DNA from: Chloroflexota bacterium
GTDB taxonomy: Bacteria > Chloroflexota > Anaerolineae > Aggregatilineales > UBA2796
Direction of reading: 5' to 3'
DNA length: 64,000 nt
NCBI GenBank assembly: GCA_021325095.1
Contig: JAJPHV010000084.1
Location: 1 to 64,000, forward strand
Shown here: piece after piece, positions 29,093 to 37,320 of the stretch
How the letters are laid out: each line of letters opens with the position of its first letter
Numbering within the stretch: the first letter of the stretch is position 1
Notes under the pieces: generated by a model
What the model was told of the DNA's origin: nothing
Databases searched by the model: none
What the model saw: the letters and a program-made list of their open reading frames with translations, nothing else
Translations under genes and position numbers: made by a program

Positions 29093-30076
29093 ATGCGATT
29101 CATCCGGGCATTGAAAACCCTGGCAGGATTGCTGGCGGTGCTGTTCATCGGCGTGACCGCAACGTTGTTTATCGGGCTGCCGCGCGTTGCCAATATGCTG
29201 GCCGACCTGTTGGGAACCGGGGCGGAACAGATCGCCCACTGGTGGCCGCTCGTCCCGATCTGGCTCATCTTGATCCTGGTGGCGATTTTCTGGGTCTGGT
29301 GGCCCTGGCGTCAGTACCTATACGCGCAGAAGGCGCAGGGCCTGGTCGTGCAGCGGGGACAGGGCCGCGCCTACATGGACACGGAGTCGGTGCGCCAGCA
29401 AGTCTACGCTGCCGTTGTGAAAGTACCGAACGTCCAGCGTGCTGAGGTCACCATCCACAACGACCTGGGCCGAGCCGTCGTGCAGATGAACGTTCTGGTC
29501 GATAACGACATCAACGGCCCCAAGAAGAAACAGGAGATCAGCCGCGAGGTCAAGAAGGTGGTACAGGATCAGCTTGGCGTGTATCTGGCGAGCGAGCCGA
29601 TCATCAACCTGAGCCTGACGCCCGTCGGCGCGGAGATTCCGCACGCTGTTCCGGCAGCCGCGCCCCAGGTCAGCCAATCGCCCACGTCGCCGCGCACCCT
29701 GCCTGCCGAGCCGCCGCGCCGGGCCGCTGTCCCTCCTCCGCCACCGCCTAAGTCGGAGCCGGTCAAGCCGATTACCCGTGTTGAGCCAGAAACCACTGTT
29801 ATACCGGAACCGCTGTTGAAAGCCGATGAAGGCAAAACTGTGGCAAGCGAGGCGGCTACCACAGAGACGCTCGTCACCGGGTCACGGCCTTTCACGCGGC
29901 GGCCCTTTACTCCGCCTGCCGGGAGCAGCACGCTGCCCGATCTGCCCAACATCGAAGATCAGCCCAGGCCGCCTGCCGAAAAGCCGCCGGAAGACGCGCC
30001 TGCCGACCCGGCGGACGAGGACAGCCCAGCGGCCCAGGCCGACAACGACAAAACAGACACGCTGTCGGCGAGTTAA
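29093..30076 (+). CDS. AmaP/Asp23-anchor-like membrane protein
   Basis: About 327 residues. Two membrane segments lie near the N-terminus (LKTLAGLLAVLFIGVTATLF and WWPLVPIWLILILVAIFWVWW). A cytoplasmic domain follows (about 85-185, SVRQQVYAAVVKVPNVQRAEVTIHND to REVKKVVQDQLGVYL) with the fold pattern of Asp23/Gls24 and AmaP proteins. The remaining C-terminal part (about 200-327) is Pro-, Ala- and Glu-rich and probably unstructured. In Gram-positives AmaP anchors the alkaline-shock protein Asp23; a similar anchoring role is an inference. GTAAGGAG precedes the ATG at 29093, so the longer upstream frame is rejected. Confidence 0.7.
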   Translation: MRFIRALKTLAGLLAVLFIGVTATLFIGLPRVANMLADLLGTGAEQIAHWWPLVPIWLILILVAIFWVWWPWRQYLYAQKAQGLVVQRGQGRAYMDTESVRQQVYAAVVKVPNVQRAEVTIHNDLGRAVVQMNVLVDNDINGPKKKQEISREVKKVVQDQLGVYLASEPIINLSLTPVGAEIPHAVPAAAPQVSQSPTSPRTLPAEPPRRAAVPPPPPPKSEPVKPITRVEPETTVIPEPLLKADEGKTVASEAATTETLVTGSRPFTRRPFTPPAGSSTLPDLPNIEDQPRPPAEKPPEDAPADPADEDSPAAQADNDKTDTLSAS

Positions 30077-30118
30077 TCCTGTCCCGGTTTAGCAGCAGAG
30101 TACACCGGGCGTTACAGC

Positions 30119-31549
30119 CTATGCCGACGGGCTGAGACCTATCTCCGGGATTGCGGGTAGCTTGCTATCAAAGAGCCACGTCTGGAAGAAAGAGGTGAGG
30201 TCTTGCCCGCTGACTTCGTTCGCCACCTTGATGAAGTCTGCTGTGTTGGCATTACTATAGCGGAAGCGATCCGCATAGGTGCGCATGATGTTGAAGAACG
30301 TCTCGTCCCCCACGTGCATCCGCAGGGCGTGCAGAACCAGGCTGCCACGCAGGTAAATCAGATTGGTATCAAACAGGGTCTGGACGTCTGGTCTGCCTGT
30401 CTCGCCTGTCCCTCGCTGCGTATCCAGCAGGCGGTAAATGCCACGCATTCTACTATCCAGCGCGTCTTTGCCGCTGACGTGTTCCAGCCATAGGAATTGT
30501 GAATAGGTGGCAAAGCCCTCGTTCAGCCAGATATCTTCCCACGATTTCAGGCTCACACTGTCGCCAAACCACTGGTGCGAAAGCTCGTGCGCGACAACTT
30601 CTTCCGGCGCGATCTGCCCGACCCGCCGGTTGGCACTGCGCGTTCGCCCGAACAACGAGAGGGTCTGCGTTTCCAGCGCAAAGCCCAGTTCGGTATCGGC
30701 GATGACGACGCCGTATACATCGAAGGGATACGGCCCGTAAATGCTGCTGAAAAAGTCGATCATTTCCCTGGTGCGGCTGTACATCTGGGTTTCTTCGGGC
30801 GCCATGCCTTCCGGGAAATAATTGCGGATCGCCACTCCGCCCGGCGATTTATCGGTCTGCATGGTGTAGCGGGCAATATCGACGGTGGCAAGGTAGCTTG
30901 CCATCGGCTTGCTTTCTTCCCACAGATATGTTGTCGTGTCGCCGTTGTCGATGGTGTTTTTGAGCAGCCCATTGGCCGCAACCACGTAGGGTTTGGCGAC
31001 GGTCACGCGGAAGGTATAGCTGGCTTTATCCAGCGGATGGTCGTTGACGGGGAACCAGCCCGCCGCGCCCGCCGGTTCGTTGGCGGCGAAGGAGCCGTTG
31101 TTGTACCAGCGCCAGCCAGTCTCGATGCCGTCCACGCTGGACGTTTCGGGCGAGCCGTCGTAGGTGATGGCAGTGGTAAAGGTATCGCCCATCTTGAGCG
31201 GTTTCGCGGGGGTGATCGTCAATTCGTGTGTGCTCCGGGTATATTGCGCTGGCGCATCATTCACGGTCAATTGGCGGATAGTGAAGCCTGCGAAGTCCAG
31301 GTTGAAAGCCGCCAAATCCTGTGTGGCTCTGGCTTCCATCGTGACGGTTCCAGACAGGCTTTCCTGTTCCATAGCCGGCTTGAGATCGAGCGTGTAGTGC
31401 AGCGCATCGTAGCCGCCGTTGCCCAGGAGTGGGAACAGCGGATCGGCCAGGCCATCCGCACCGGTTGGCCCCGCAGCGCGCGCCGGGCCGAAAGTCAGCG
31501 AACTGACCAGAGCCAGTAACAAGAGCAGTTTGCTTAATTTGTTGCGCAT
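30119..31549 (-). CDS. M1-family zinc metallopeptidase, secreted
   Basis: About 476 residues. MRNKLSKLLLLLALVSSLTF with an Ala-x-Ala site near ARAAG is a signal peptide, so the protein is exported. The zinc site is HELSHQWFGD (His321, Glu322, His325) with the third ligand Glu344 in NEGFATYSQF, the HEXXH-18-E spacing of M1 gluzincins. The usual exopeptidase GxMEN is replaced by GFALETQTLSLF. The N-terminal saddle domain is present, but the long C-terminal helical domain of aminopeptidase N is absent, as in many shorter bacterial M1 enzymes. The in-frame extension to 31861 overlaps the divergent permease gene and is rejected. The likely role is peptide scavenging outside the cell. Confidence 0.9.
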   Translation of the reverse strand: MRNKLSKLLLLLALVSSLTFGPARAAGPTGADGLADPLFPLLGNGGYDALHYTLDLKPAMEQESLSGTVTMEARATQDLAAFNLDFAGFTIRQLTVNDAPAQYTRSTHELTITPAKPLKMGDTFTTAITYDGSPETSSVDGIETGWRWYNNGSFAANEPAGAAGWFPVNDHPLDKASYTFRVTVAKPYVVAANGLLKNTIDNGDTTTYLWEESKPMASYLATVDIARYTMQTDKSPGGVAIRNYFPEGMAPEETQMYSRTREMIDFFSSIYGPYPFDVYGVVIADTELGFALETQTLSLFGRTRSANRRVGQIAPEEVVAHELSHQWFGDSVSLKSWEDIWLNEGFATYSQFLWLEHVSGKDALDSRMRGIYRLLDTQRGTGETGRPDVQTLFDTNLIYLRGSLVLHALRMHVGDETFFNIMRTYADRFRYSNANTADFIKVANEVSGQDLTSFFQTWLFDSKLPAIPEIGLSPSA

Positions 31550-31651
31550 ACCCGTATCCTCACGCTGACAATAACATCTCAGCCGGACATGGAGCAGTTT
31601 ACCCCATGCCCGTCCCTTTGAGCATATTCCCGCCTGCCATGATCTGAGAAG

Positions 31652-31748
31652 TGGACAGTGTTGCGCCAGAGTAGGCCATCCCTGGCGCAACTGAATGACG
31701 TTTGGCACTATTACTTGCCGCTGACAGGCAAATGGCGGATACTGTCCA
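31652..31748. other. multi-stem inverted-repeat structure
   Basis: Outer arms TGGACAGT (31652-31659) and ACTGTCCA (31741-31748) enclose a perfect 10-bp hairpin GTTGCGCCAG/CTGGCGCAAC (31660-31691) and a smaller TTGCC/GGCAA hairpin. Together they form a three-way-junction-like fold. It sits in the 306-base gap between the divergent M1 peptidase and BMP transporter genes. A -10 TATAAT at 31762-31767 downstream would start the transporter transcript after the structure, so it could be an operator, a minus-strand leader or an inert repeat. No known riboswitch consensus is recognised. Confidence 0.5.
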
Positions 31749-31855
31749 TTTGTACAACTTATATAATTTGATGCCGCGATCTTTTGGTCAGTCAGCAATT
31801 GCAGCGCAGCCGCGAACTGAATAAAATGGCGTACCGATTGGCTTTGAGATAGACA

Positions 31856-32983
31856 ATGCAACCTCTAATCCGAATCGCCCGGCAATTTGACTTTCTCGCA
31901 CCTGTCGTCGTTCCCATTCTGGCGGTGCTGGCGGCGCTGGCGGTGGGGGCAGTGTTTCTGCTGGTGCTGAACGTCGATCCGGGCGTGGTCTATGCACAGT
32001 TGCTCGACGGCGCGGTAGGCAACACTTACAGCCTGACGCAGACCATCGGCAAAGCGACCCCGCTGCTGCTGGTCGCTATCGGTATTTGCATCGCTTTCCG
32101 GGCCAACGTCTTGAACATCGGCGCAGAAGGACAGGTGATCATCGGCGGGCTGGCGACGGCGGCCTTTGCGCTCACTTTCCGCGATCTGCCGCCCTGGCTC
32201 ATGGCGACTCTGTCGTTGGTGGTGGGCTTCATCGGCGGTGCAGTCTGGGGCGGGATCGCGGGCGCGCTGAAGGCATGGTTCGGCGTCAATGAAATCCTCA
32301 GCACGATCATGATGAACCAGATTTCAGTGCAAATCTTGATCTGGCTGCTGACCGGCCCCTTGCGTGACACCAGCGCCGACGCCACGAGCGCGAACATTAT
32401 CCAGACGGCGGAACTGCCAAAAGCGGCGTGGCTGCCCTCCATCGTTCCACAGACCTATTTCCACACGGGCGCGCTGCTGGCAGTGGCGCTGGCCTTCATC
32501 GCCTTCTTTTTCCTGTGGCGGACGGTGGCGGGCTACCGCATCCGCGCGGTGGGCGCGAACCCGGATGCCGCGCGCTATGCCGGGATCGATGTCCAACGGA
32601 CGATGGTGCTGTCAATGCTTCTCAGCGGCGGGCTGGCAGGGCTGGCGGGCAGCGTCGAAGTGATGGGCGTCACCCACCGGGCCATGCAGGATTTTTCGAC
32701 AGGCTACGGGTTTTCGGGGATCGTCGTCGCGCTGTTCGGCCTGCTGCACCCGATTGGCGCGATCCCGGCGGCGCTGCTGTTCGGCGGGCTGCTTGCCAGC
32801 GGAACCACGCTGCAATCGGCAGGGGTGAGCGCCGCGATGGTGACGGTGCTGCAAGGGTTGGTCGTGATCTTCGTTGTGGGCAGCAGCCGCTGGACGCAGC
32901 GCACCCGGCGGGAAATCGCCGAACCGCCGCCCCGTGCCGAACCCGGCGTGGTAGCCGTCCAGGAGCAAGAGTTAACTTCATGA
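31856..32983 (+). CDS. BMP-type ABC transporter permease 1
   Basis: A 375-residue membrane protein of the branched-chain/simple-sugar permease family (YufP/NupP-like). About nine hydrophobic segments are seen, including VVVPILAVLAALAVGAVFLLVL. The diagnostic block TPLLLVAIGICIAFRANVLNIGAEGQ and the coupling region YRIRAVGANPDAARYAGIDV contact the ATPase. In related bacteria such permeases import nucleosides or similar ribosyl compounds together with a BMP lipoprotein. It overlaps the next permease by 4 bases. The starting ATG follows a weak GAGAT site. Confidence 0.9.
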   Translation: MQPLIRIARQFDFLAPVVVPILAVLAALAVGAVFLLVLNVDPGVVYAQLLDGAVGNTYSLTQTIGKATPLLLVAIGICIAFRANVLNIGAEGQVIIGGLATAAFALTFRDLPPWLMATLSLVVGFIGGAVWGGIAGALKAWFGVNEILSTIMMNQISVQILIWLLTGPLRDTSADATSANIIQTAELPKAAWLPSIVPQTYFHTGALLAVALAFIAFFFLWRTVAGYRIRAVGANPDAARYAGIDVQRTMVLSMLLSGGLAGLAGSVEVMGVTHRAMQDFSTGYGFSGIVVALFGLLHPIGAIPAALLFGGLLASGTTLQSAGVSAAMVTVLQGLVVIFVVGSSRWTQRTRREIAEPPPRAEPGVVAVQEQELTS

Positions 32984-33915
32984 GCGCCGAAAACGTACCA
33001 CAAGTCGTCCAGATTCTCGCGCAGGGCGTGGCGGCAGCGACTCCCTACCTGTATGCCGGGTTGGGTGAGGCCGTCGGGCAGCGCTCGGGCGTGTACAACC
33101 TGGGTGTGGATGGCATCATGCTTATGGGCGCGTTCACGGCATTCTATACCGTGTACACGACTGAATCGCTGGCGGCGGCAGTGCTGTTTGCCGCTATCGT
33201 CGGGGCGCTGATGGGCCTGCTGATGGCCTTCATCAGCGTGACGCTGCGCGCCGAACAGGGCATCGGCGGGATCGGGCTGTACATCTTTGGCCTGGGCCTC
33301 TCGACGCTGCTGTTCGACAAACTGGTCAGCACGCCACTTCCCGTCAACGGTTTTCCGGACATGCCCATTCCCGTCTTGAGCGACATTCCGATCATCGGGC
33401 CGATCCTGTTCGACCACAACCTGATGGTCTACGGTGCGCTGCTGCTGACACCCGTTGCCTGGTTCGTCCTGAACAAGACGACGTTGGGCCTGAACATCCG
33501 CGCCGTCGGCCAGAACCCGCAGGCGGCAGATTCGCTGGGCGTGAACGTGGCACTGGTGCGCTATCTGACGGTGACGTTCGGCGGGCTGATGGCGGGCATC
33601 GCGGGTGCGTCGTTATCTATCGCCCTCACCAACATTTTCCAGCACAATATGACGAATGGCATCGGCTTTATCGCGGTGGCGCTGGTCTACTTCGGGGGCT
33701 GGTCACCGCTCGGCATCCTGTTTGGATCGCTCCTGTTCAGCATAGTGACCACTCTACAGCTCTGGTTGCAGGCGTTCGGCGTCCAGATTTCGCCGAGCCT
33801 GACGAATATGATGCCAAACCTGGCAACCATCGTGGCGTTGATCCTGGCTGTACGTTTCTACCGAACGTCCGCGCCGCTGGCCCTGGGACGGCCTTACAAG
33901 CGCGGCGAAAACTGA
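32980..33915 (+). CDS. BMP-type ABC transporter permease 2
   Basis: A 311-residue membrane protein of the YufQ/NupQ kind, partner of the preceding permease. It begins VVQILAQGVAAATPYLYAGLGEAVGQRSGVYNLGVDGIMLMGAFTAF, the family signature. The coupling loop is LNIRAVGQNPQAADSLGVNVALVRY. GIGFIAVALVYFGGWSPLGI lies in the C-terminal bundle. The start ATG overlaps the TGA of the first permease (ATGA), which rules out the much longer frame beginning at 32428. The binding protein follows 82 bases later. Confidence 0.92.
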   Translation: MSAENVPQVVQILAQGVAAATPYLYAGLGEAVGQRSGVYNLGVDGIMLMGAFTAFYTVYTTESLAAAVLFAAIVGALMGLLMAFISVTLRAEQGIGGIGLYIFGLGLSTLLFDKLVSTPLPVNGFPDMPIPVLSDIPIIGPILFDHNLMVYGALLLTPVAWFVLNKTTLGLNIRAVGQNPQAADSLGVNVALVRYLTVTFGGLMAGIAGASLSIALTNIFQHNMTNGIGFIAVALVYFGGWSPLGILFGSLLFSIVTTLQLWLQAFGVQISPSLTNMMPNLATIVALILAVRFYRTSAPLALGRPYKRGEN

Positions 33916-33997
33916 AGGGTTGAGGTTGATTTCCATGTGCGCTCTGGGTGGCCCTGTGCCGCCTTTATGCGAAAGTACAATTTGAGGAGAAAAGCGC

Positions 33998-35095
33998 ATG
34001 AAGACTCGTTTCCTTGCCATGAGTATTGTTCTGGTCGTGGTTCTCGCCCTTTCGTCCATCGGCCTGCCGCACAGCGCGCCAGTCCTGGCCCAAACCCAGG
34101 CCGCCACAATGGCCCCGCTGACCAAGCCCATCAAGATCGCTATCATCATGCCCAGTGCCAAGAATGACCTGGCCTGGAGCCAGGCCATGTACGACTCGCT
34201 GGTTTCCGTGCAAAAGGAACTGGGCGGCGACAAGCTGGTTCAACTCACCGTCATCGAGAATATGTTCCAGGTTCCGGACGCTGCTGCCAACGCCCAGAAG
34301 TTTGCGCAACAGGGTTACGACATCGTGATCCTGCACGGCACGCAGTACGGCGCATCCATGTTCGACGTGGCCGCCAAGTTCCCGGACGTGTCCTTCGCCT
34401 GGGGCACGTCTACGGACGTGGGCAAGGACAAGGGCCTGAAGAACGTCTTCGCCTACGAGGCCCGCGCTGAAGAAGGTGGCTACGTCTTCGGGACGATGGC
34501 GGCCATGATGAGCAAGACTGGCATCCTGGGCGTGGTCGGCCCGGTGAATGCAGGCGACGCCAAACTGTATATCGATGGTTTTGAGCAGGGTGCGAAGGCT
34601 GCCAACCCCAAGGTGGAAGTCAAGAAAATCTTCACCGAGAGTTTTGGCGACATCCCGAAGGCAACGGAAGCTGCCAAGACGCTGATCAGCCAGAAGGCCG
34701 ACATCCTGACCGGCTCCGCGCAGCAGGTCCCGGGCGCGATCACCGAGACGCAGAAGGCCAAGCTGATCTGGTTCAGCACGGACACCGATCAGTCGGTCAA
34801 GTGGCCGGATACCGTAGCCGCGTCGATGGTCTATGACTGGACGGCCATGCTCAAGGACATGATCGCCACGCGCGTCGCTGGCGAGAAGGGCGGCAAAGCC
34901 TACGATATCTCGCTCAAGAACGGCAGCCTGAAACTGGTCTTCAATTCAAAAGTCAAGGTTCCAGACGAGGTGATGAAGGCCGCGAAGGACACCATGCAGA
35001 AGATCATCGATGGGTCGCTGATCGTGGTTGGCAGCCCGGCAGCGATGGCTGCTGCGACGGCGGCTCCAACGATGGCGGCAACGGCGTCGAAGTAA
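33998..35095 (+). CDS. BMP-family ABC transporter substrate-binding protein
   Basis: A 365-residue exported protein. The N-terminal 30 or so residues (FLAMSIVLVVVLALSSIGLPHSAPVLAQT) are a signal peptide with no lipobox Cys, unlike classical PnrA/BmpA lipoproteins, so it may be a soluble or uncleaved anchor form. The core has the type 1 periplasmic-binding fold: IKIAIIMPSAKNDLAWSQAMYDSL, YDIVILHGTQYGASM, VFAYEARAEEGGYVFGTMAAMMSKTGILGVVGP and DILTGSAQQVPGAI. BMP proteins bind purine nucleosides or related molecules. The Ala/Thr-rich tail (AAATAAPTMAATASK) is unusual. TGAGGAG precedes the ATG. The order permease, permease, binding protein, Uma2, ATPase is atypical. Confidence 0.9.
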   Translation: MKTRFLAMSIVLVVVLALSSIGLPHSAPVLAQTQAATMAPLTKPIKIAIIMPSAKNDLAWSQAMYDSLVSVQKELGGDKLVQLTVIENMFQVPDAAANAQKFAQQGYDIVILHGTQYGASMFDVAAKFPDVSFAWGTSTDVGKDKGLKNVFAYEARAEEGGYVFGTMAAMMSKTGILGVVGPVNAGDAKLYIDGFEQGAKAANPKVEVKKIFTESFGDIPKATEAAKTLISQKADILTGSAQQVPGAITETQKAKLIWFSTDTDQSVKWPDTVAASMVYDWTAMLKDMIATRVAGEKGGKAYDISLKNGSLKLVFNSKVKVPDEVMKAAKDTMQKIIDGSLIVVGSPAAMAAATAAPTMAATASK

Positions 35096-35107
35096 GGTAG
35101 AATTGAT

Positions 35108-35143
35108 CTCACCCCTCTCCGCTTCACGGAGAGGGGTGGCAGG
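35108..35143. repeat. half-length palindromic repeat, copy 7
   Basis: CTCACCCCTCTCCGCTTCACGGAGAGGGG forms one inverted repeat of the window-wide family, just after the binding-protein stop and before the Uma2 gene. Confidence 0.6.
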
Positions 35144-35176
35144 GATGGCGATTGAGCGGTGGGGAGCGGGTTCGAG

Positions 35177-35770
35177 ATGGTTGCGCGGGCTAAGGCAGTC
35201 AGGAAACAGGCCAGCTACACGGCAGATGATCTGTGGGAGATGGCATCCAGGCCGGAGTATGAGGACAAGCTGCTTGAACTCATCGAAGGAGAACTCATCG
35301 TGATGACTCCCTCTAGCTCCGTTCCCTCGATGATCGGCATTGAACTGGCGAGACTGATCGGCACTCACGTGCGAGCACACAATCTCGGCTATGTTACAGG
35401 TGCGGATGGCGGATTCAAACTTTCGGACAAGACGGTGTTGGCGCCGGACGTTGGCTTTGTTGCTAAGAGCCGTGTGACCGCGTTGCCGGATCGCTTTTTC
35501 CCGCTTGCGCCCGATCTAGCTGCCGAAGTAGTGTCGCCCACCGATTCCATCTTCAAGGTGCAGCGTAAGGCCATGAAGTACATTGCTTATGGCACGCGGT
35601 TGGTCTGGATCATCTATCCAAAGGAAGAGGCTGCCGACGTGTGCCGCCCTTCCCAGGAAGGCGACATGAGCGTGCAGCGCATCACCATTGACGGCGCATT
35701 GGATGGCGGCGATGTGCTGCCCGGTTTCAGCCTGCCCCTACGCGACCTGTTCAGCATCCTGCCAAAGTGA
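35177..35770 (+). CDS. Uma2-family (DUF820) protein
   Basis: About 197 residues of the Uma2/DUF820 family, a PD-(D/E)XK-like nuclease fold common in Chloroflexota and cyanobacteria. Visible elements are YTADDLWEMASRPEYEDKLLELIEGELIVM (N-terminal part with the ELIEGEL strand), GADGGFKLSDKTVLAPDVGFV (the Asp of the active-site strand) and AAEVVSPTDSIFKVQRKAMKYIAYGTRLVWIIYP (E-x-x-S and K). The biological role of the family is unresolved. GTG at 35159 is an alternative start; ATG at 35177 gives MVARAKAV. It lies between the binding-protein and ATPase genes of the transporter and is a likely late insertion. Confidence 0.8.
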   Translation: MVARAKAVRKQASYTADDLWEMASRPEYEDKLLELIEGELIVMTPSSSVPSMIGIELARLIGTHVRAHNLGYVTGADGGFKLSDKTVLAPDVGFVAKSRVTALPDRFFPLAPDLAAEVVSPTDSIFKVQRKAMKYIAYGTRLVWIIYPKEEAADVCRPSQEGDMSVQRITIDGALDGGDVLPGFSLPLRDLFSILPK

Positions 35771-35814
35771 CCCGAACCCGATCAGGCCCCGCCAGCCTTT
35801 GAACGGAGCTACTG

Positions 35815-37320
35815 ATGGAAACCGTCGAAATGCGAAAGATCGTCAAGCGCTTCCCCGGCGTGCTTGCCAACGATCACGTCGATCTGGACGTGCGGCGCGG
35901 CGAAGTGCTGGCACTGCTCGGCGAAAACGGCGCGGGCAAATCGACGCTCATGAAAATCCTATACGGGATGCAGCAGCCGGATGGGGGCGAGATTCGGATC
36001 GACGGCAAAGCGGTGCGCATTCAATCGCCCGCCGACGCGATCCGGCTTGGCATCGGCATGATCCACCAGCACTTTATGCTGGTGCAATCGCTGACGGTAG
36101 CCGAGAACGTGGCGCTAGGGCTGCGTTCGGCGCGCCGCCCGATGCTCGACATGGGAACGATCATTCGCGGCATCCGCGACCTGGGCGAGCGCTACGGCCT
36201 GAAAGTCGATCCGAACGCTTACATCTGGCAGCTTTCCGTCGGGGAGCAGCAGCGTGTTGAGATCATCAAGGCGCTGTACCGCAATGCCAGTATCCTGATC
36301 CTGGACGAACCCACCGCCGTCCTGACGCCGCAGGAAGTGGTCGAACTGTTCAAGGTCTTCCGCCAGATGACGGCGGACGGTCACGCGCTGATCTTCATCT
36401 CGCACAAGCTGTACGAGGTGCTGTCGATCAGTGACCGGATCATGGTGCTGCGCGATGGGCGCGTGGTCGGAACGGTGCCGAAGGAAAACGCCACCCGCGA
36501 AGCGCTCGTCCGCATGATGGTCGGGCGTGAGATTTCGCTGCGCGTGGACCGCCAGGATGTGCCGCTTGGCGACGTGCGGCTGACGCTGCGCAACCTGTCG
36601 GCACTCAGTGATCGCAAGACCCCGGCTCTGCGCAACGTTTCGTTGGACGTTCGCTCCGGCGAGATCGTGGGCGTGGCGGGCGTTTCGGGCAACGGACAGC
36701 GCGAACTGGCGGAGGTGCTGGCCGGGCTGCGCCCCGCGACGAGCGGTTCCTTCCTGATCGATGGCGTGGACGTTGTTCATGCTTCCGTTTCAGATCGGAT
36801 CGCCGCCGGGTTGGGCTACATCCCCGAAGAACGAATGCGCGACGGCGTGATCAGGGAGTTCAGTGTGGCGGAAAATGCCGTCCTGCAGACGCACGGCATA
36901 CCGCCCGCGTCACGTTCGGGTGTGCTGCGCTTCGGCGAGATTCGACAGCATACCCAGCGCTTGATCGAGGGCTTCAACATCAAGACGCCCAACCAGCGCG
37001 TGCAGTTGCGCAATCTGTCCGGCGGCAACATCCAGAAGTTGATCCTCGCGCGCGAACTGACCCGCCAGCCGCGCGTGCTGATCGCTGCGCAGCCGACACG
37101 GGGCGTGGACATCAACTCGACGATGTACATTCACCGCTGCTTGCTCGACCAGCGTGCCAAAGGCACGGCCACGCTGCTGATCTCCGAAGACCTGGACGAA
37201 GTGATGGCCCTCTCAGATCGGATCGCTGTGATGTACGAGGGCGAAATCCTGGGCATTGTGCCGCGCAGTGAGGCAACGCAGGACAAACTCGGTCTGTTGA
37301 TGGCGGGCGTCAGGTCGTGA
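35815..37320 (+). CDS. BMP-type ABC transporter ATP-binding protein, two ABC domains
   Basis: A 501-residue double ATPase of the RbsA/YufO type, energising the two permeases upstream. The first domain has Walker A GENGAGKST (36-44), the Q-loop GMIHQHFMLVQSLTVAENV, the signature LSVGEQQRVEI and Walker B LILDEPTAVLTP. The second has GVSGNGQRELAE in place of a normal Walker A (no GKS/T), ERMRDGVI, LSGGNIQKLILARE and VLIAAQPTRGVD, the usual degenerate second half. ACGGAG precedes the ATG. Its last 11 bases overlap the end of the convergent GT-C gene. Confidence 0.92.
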   Translation: METVEMRKIVKRFPGVLANDHVDLDVRRGEVLALLGENGAGKSTLMKILYGMQQPDGGEIRIDGKAVRIQSPADAIRLGIGMIHQHFMLVQSLTVAENVALGLRSARRPMLDMGTIIRGIRDLGERYGLKVDPNAYIWQLSVGEQQRVEIIKALYRNASILILDEPTAVLTPQEVVELFKVFRQMTADGHALIFISHKLYEVLSISDRIMVLRDGRVVGTVPKENATREALVRMMVGREISLRVDRQDVPLGDVRLTLRNLSALSDRKTPALRNVSLDVRSGEIVGVAGVSGNGQRELAEVLAGLRPATSGSFLIDGVDVVHASVSDRIAAGLGYIPEERMRDGVIREFSVAENAVLQTHGIPPASRSGVLRFGEIRQHTQRLIEGFNIKTPNQRVQLRNLSGGNIQKLILARELTRQPRVLIAAQPTRGVDINSTMYIHRCLLDQRAKGTATLLISEDLDEVMALSDRIAVMYEGEILGIVPRSEATQDKLGLLMAGVRS

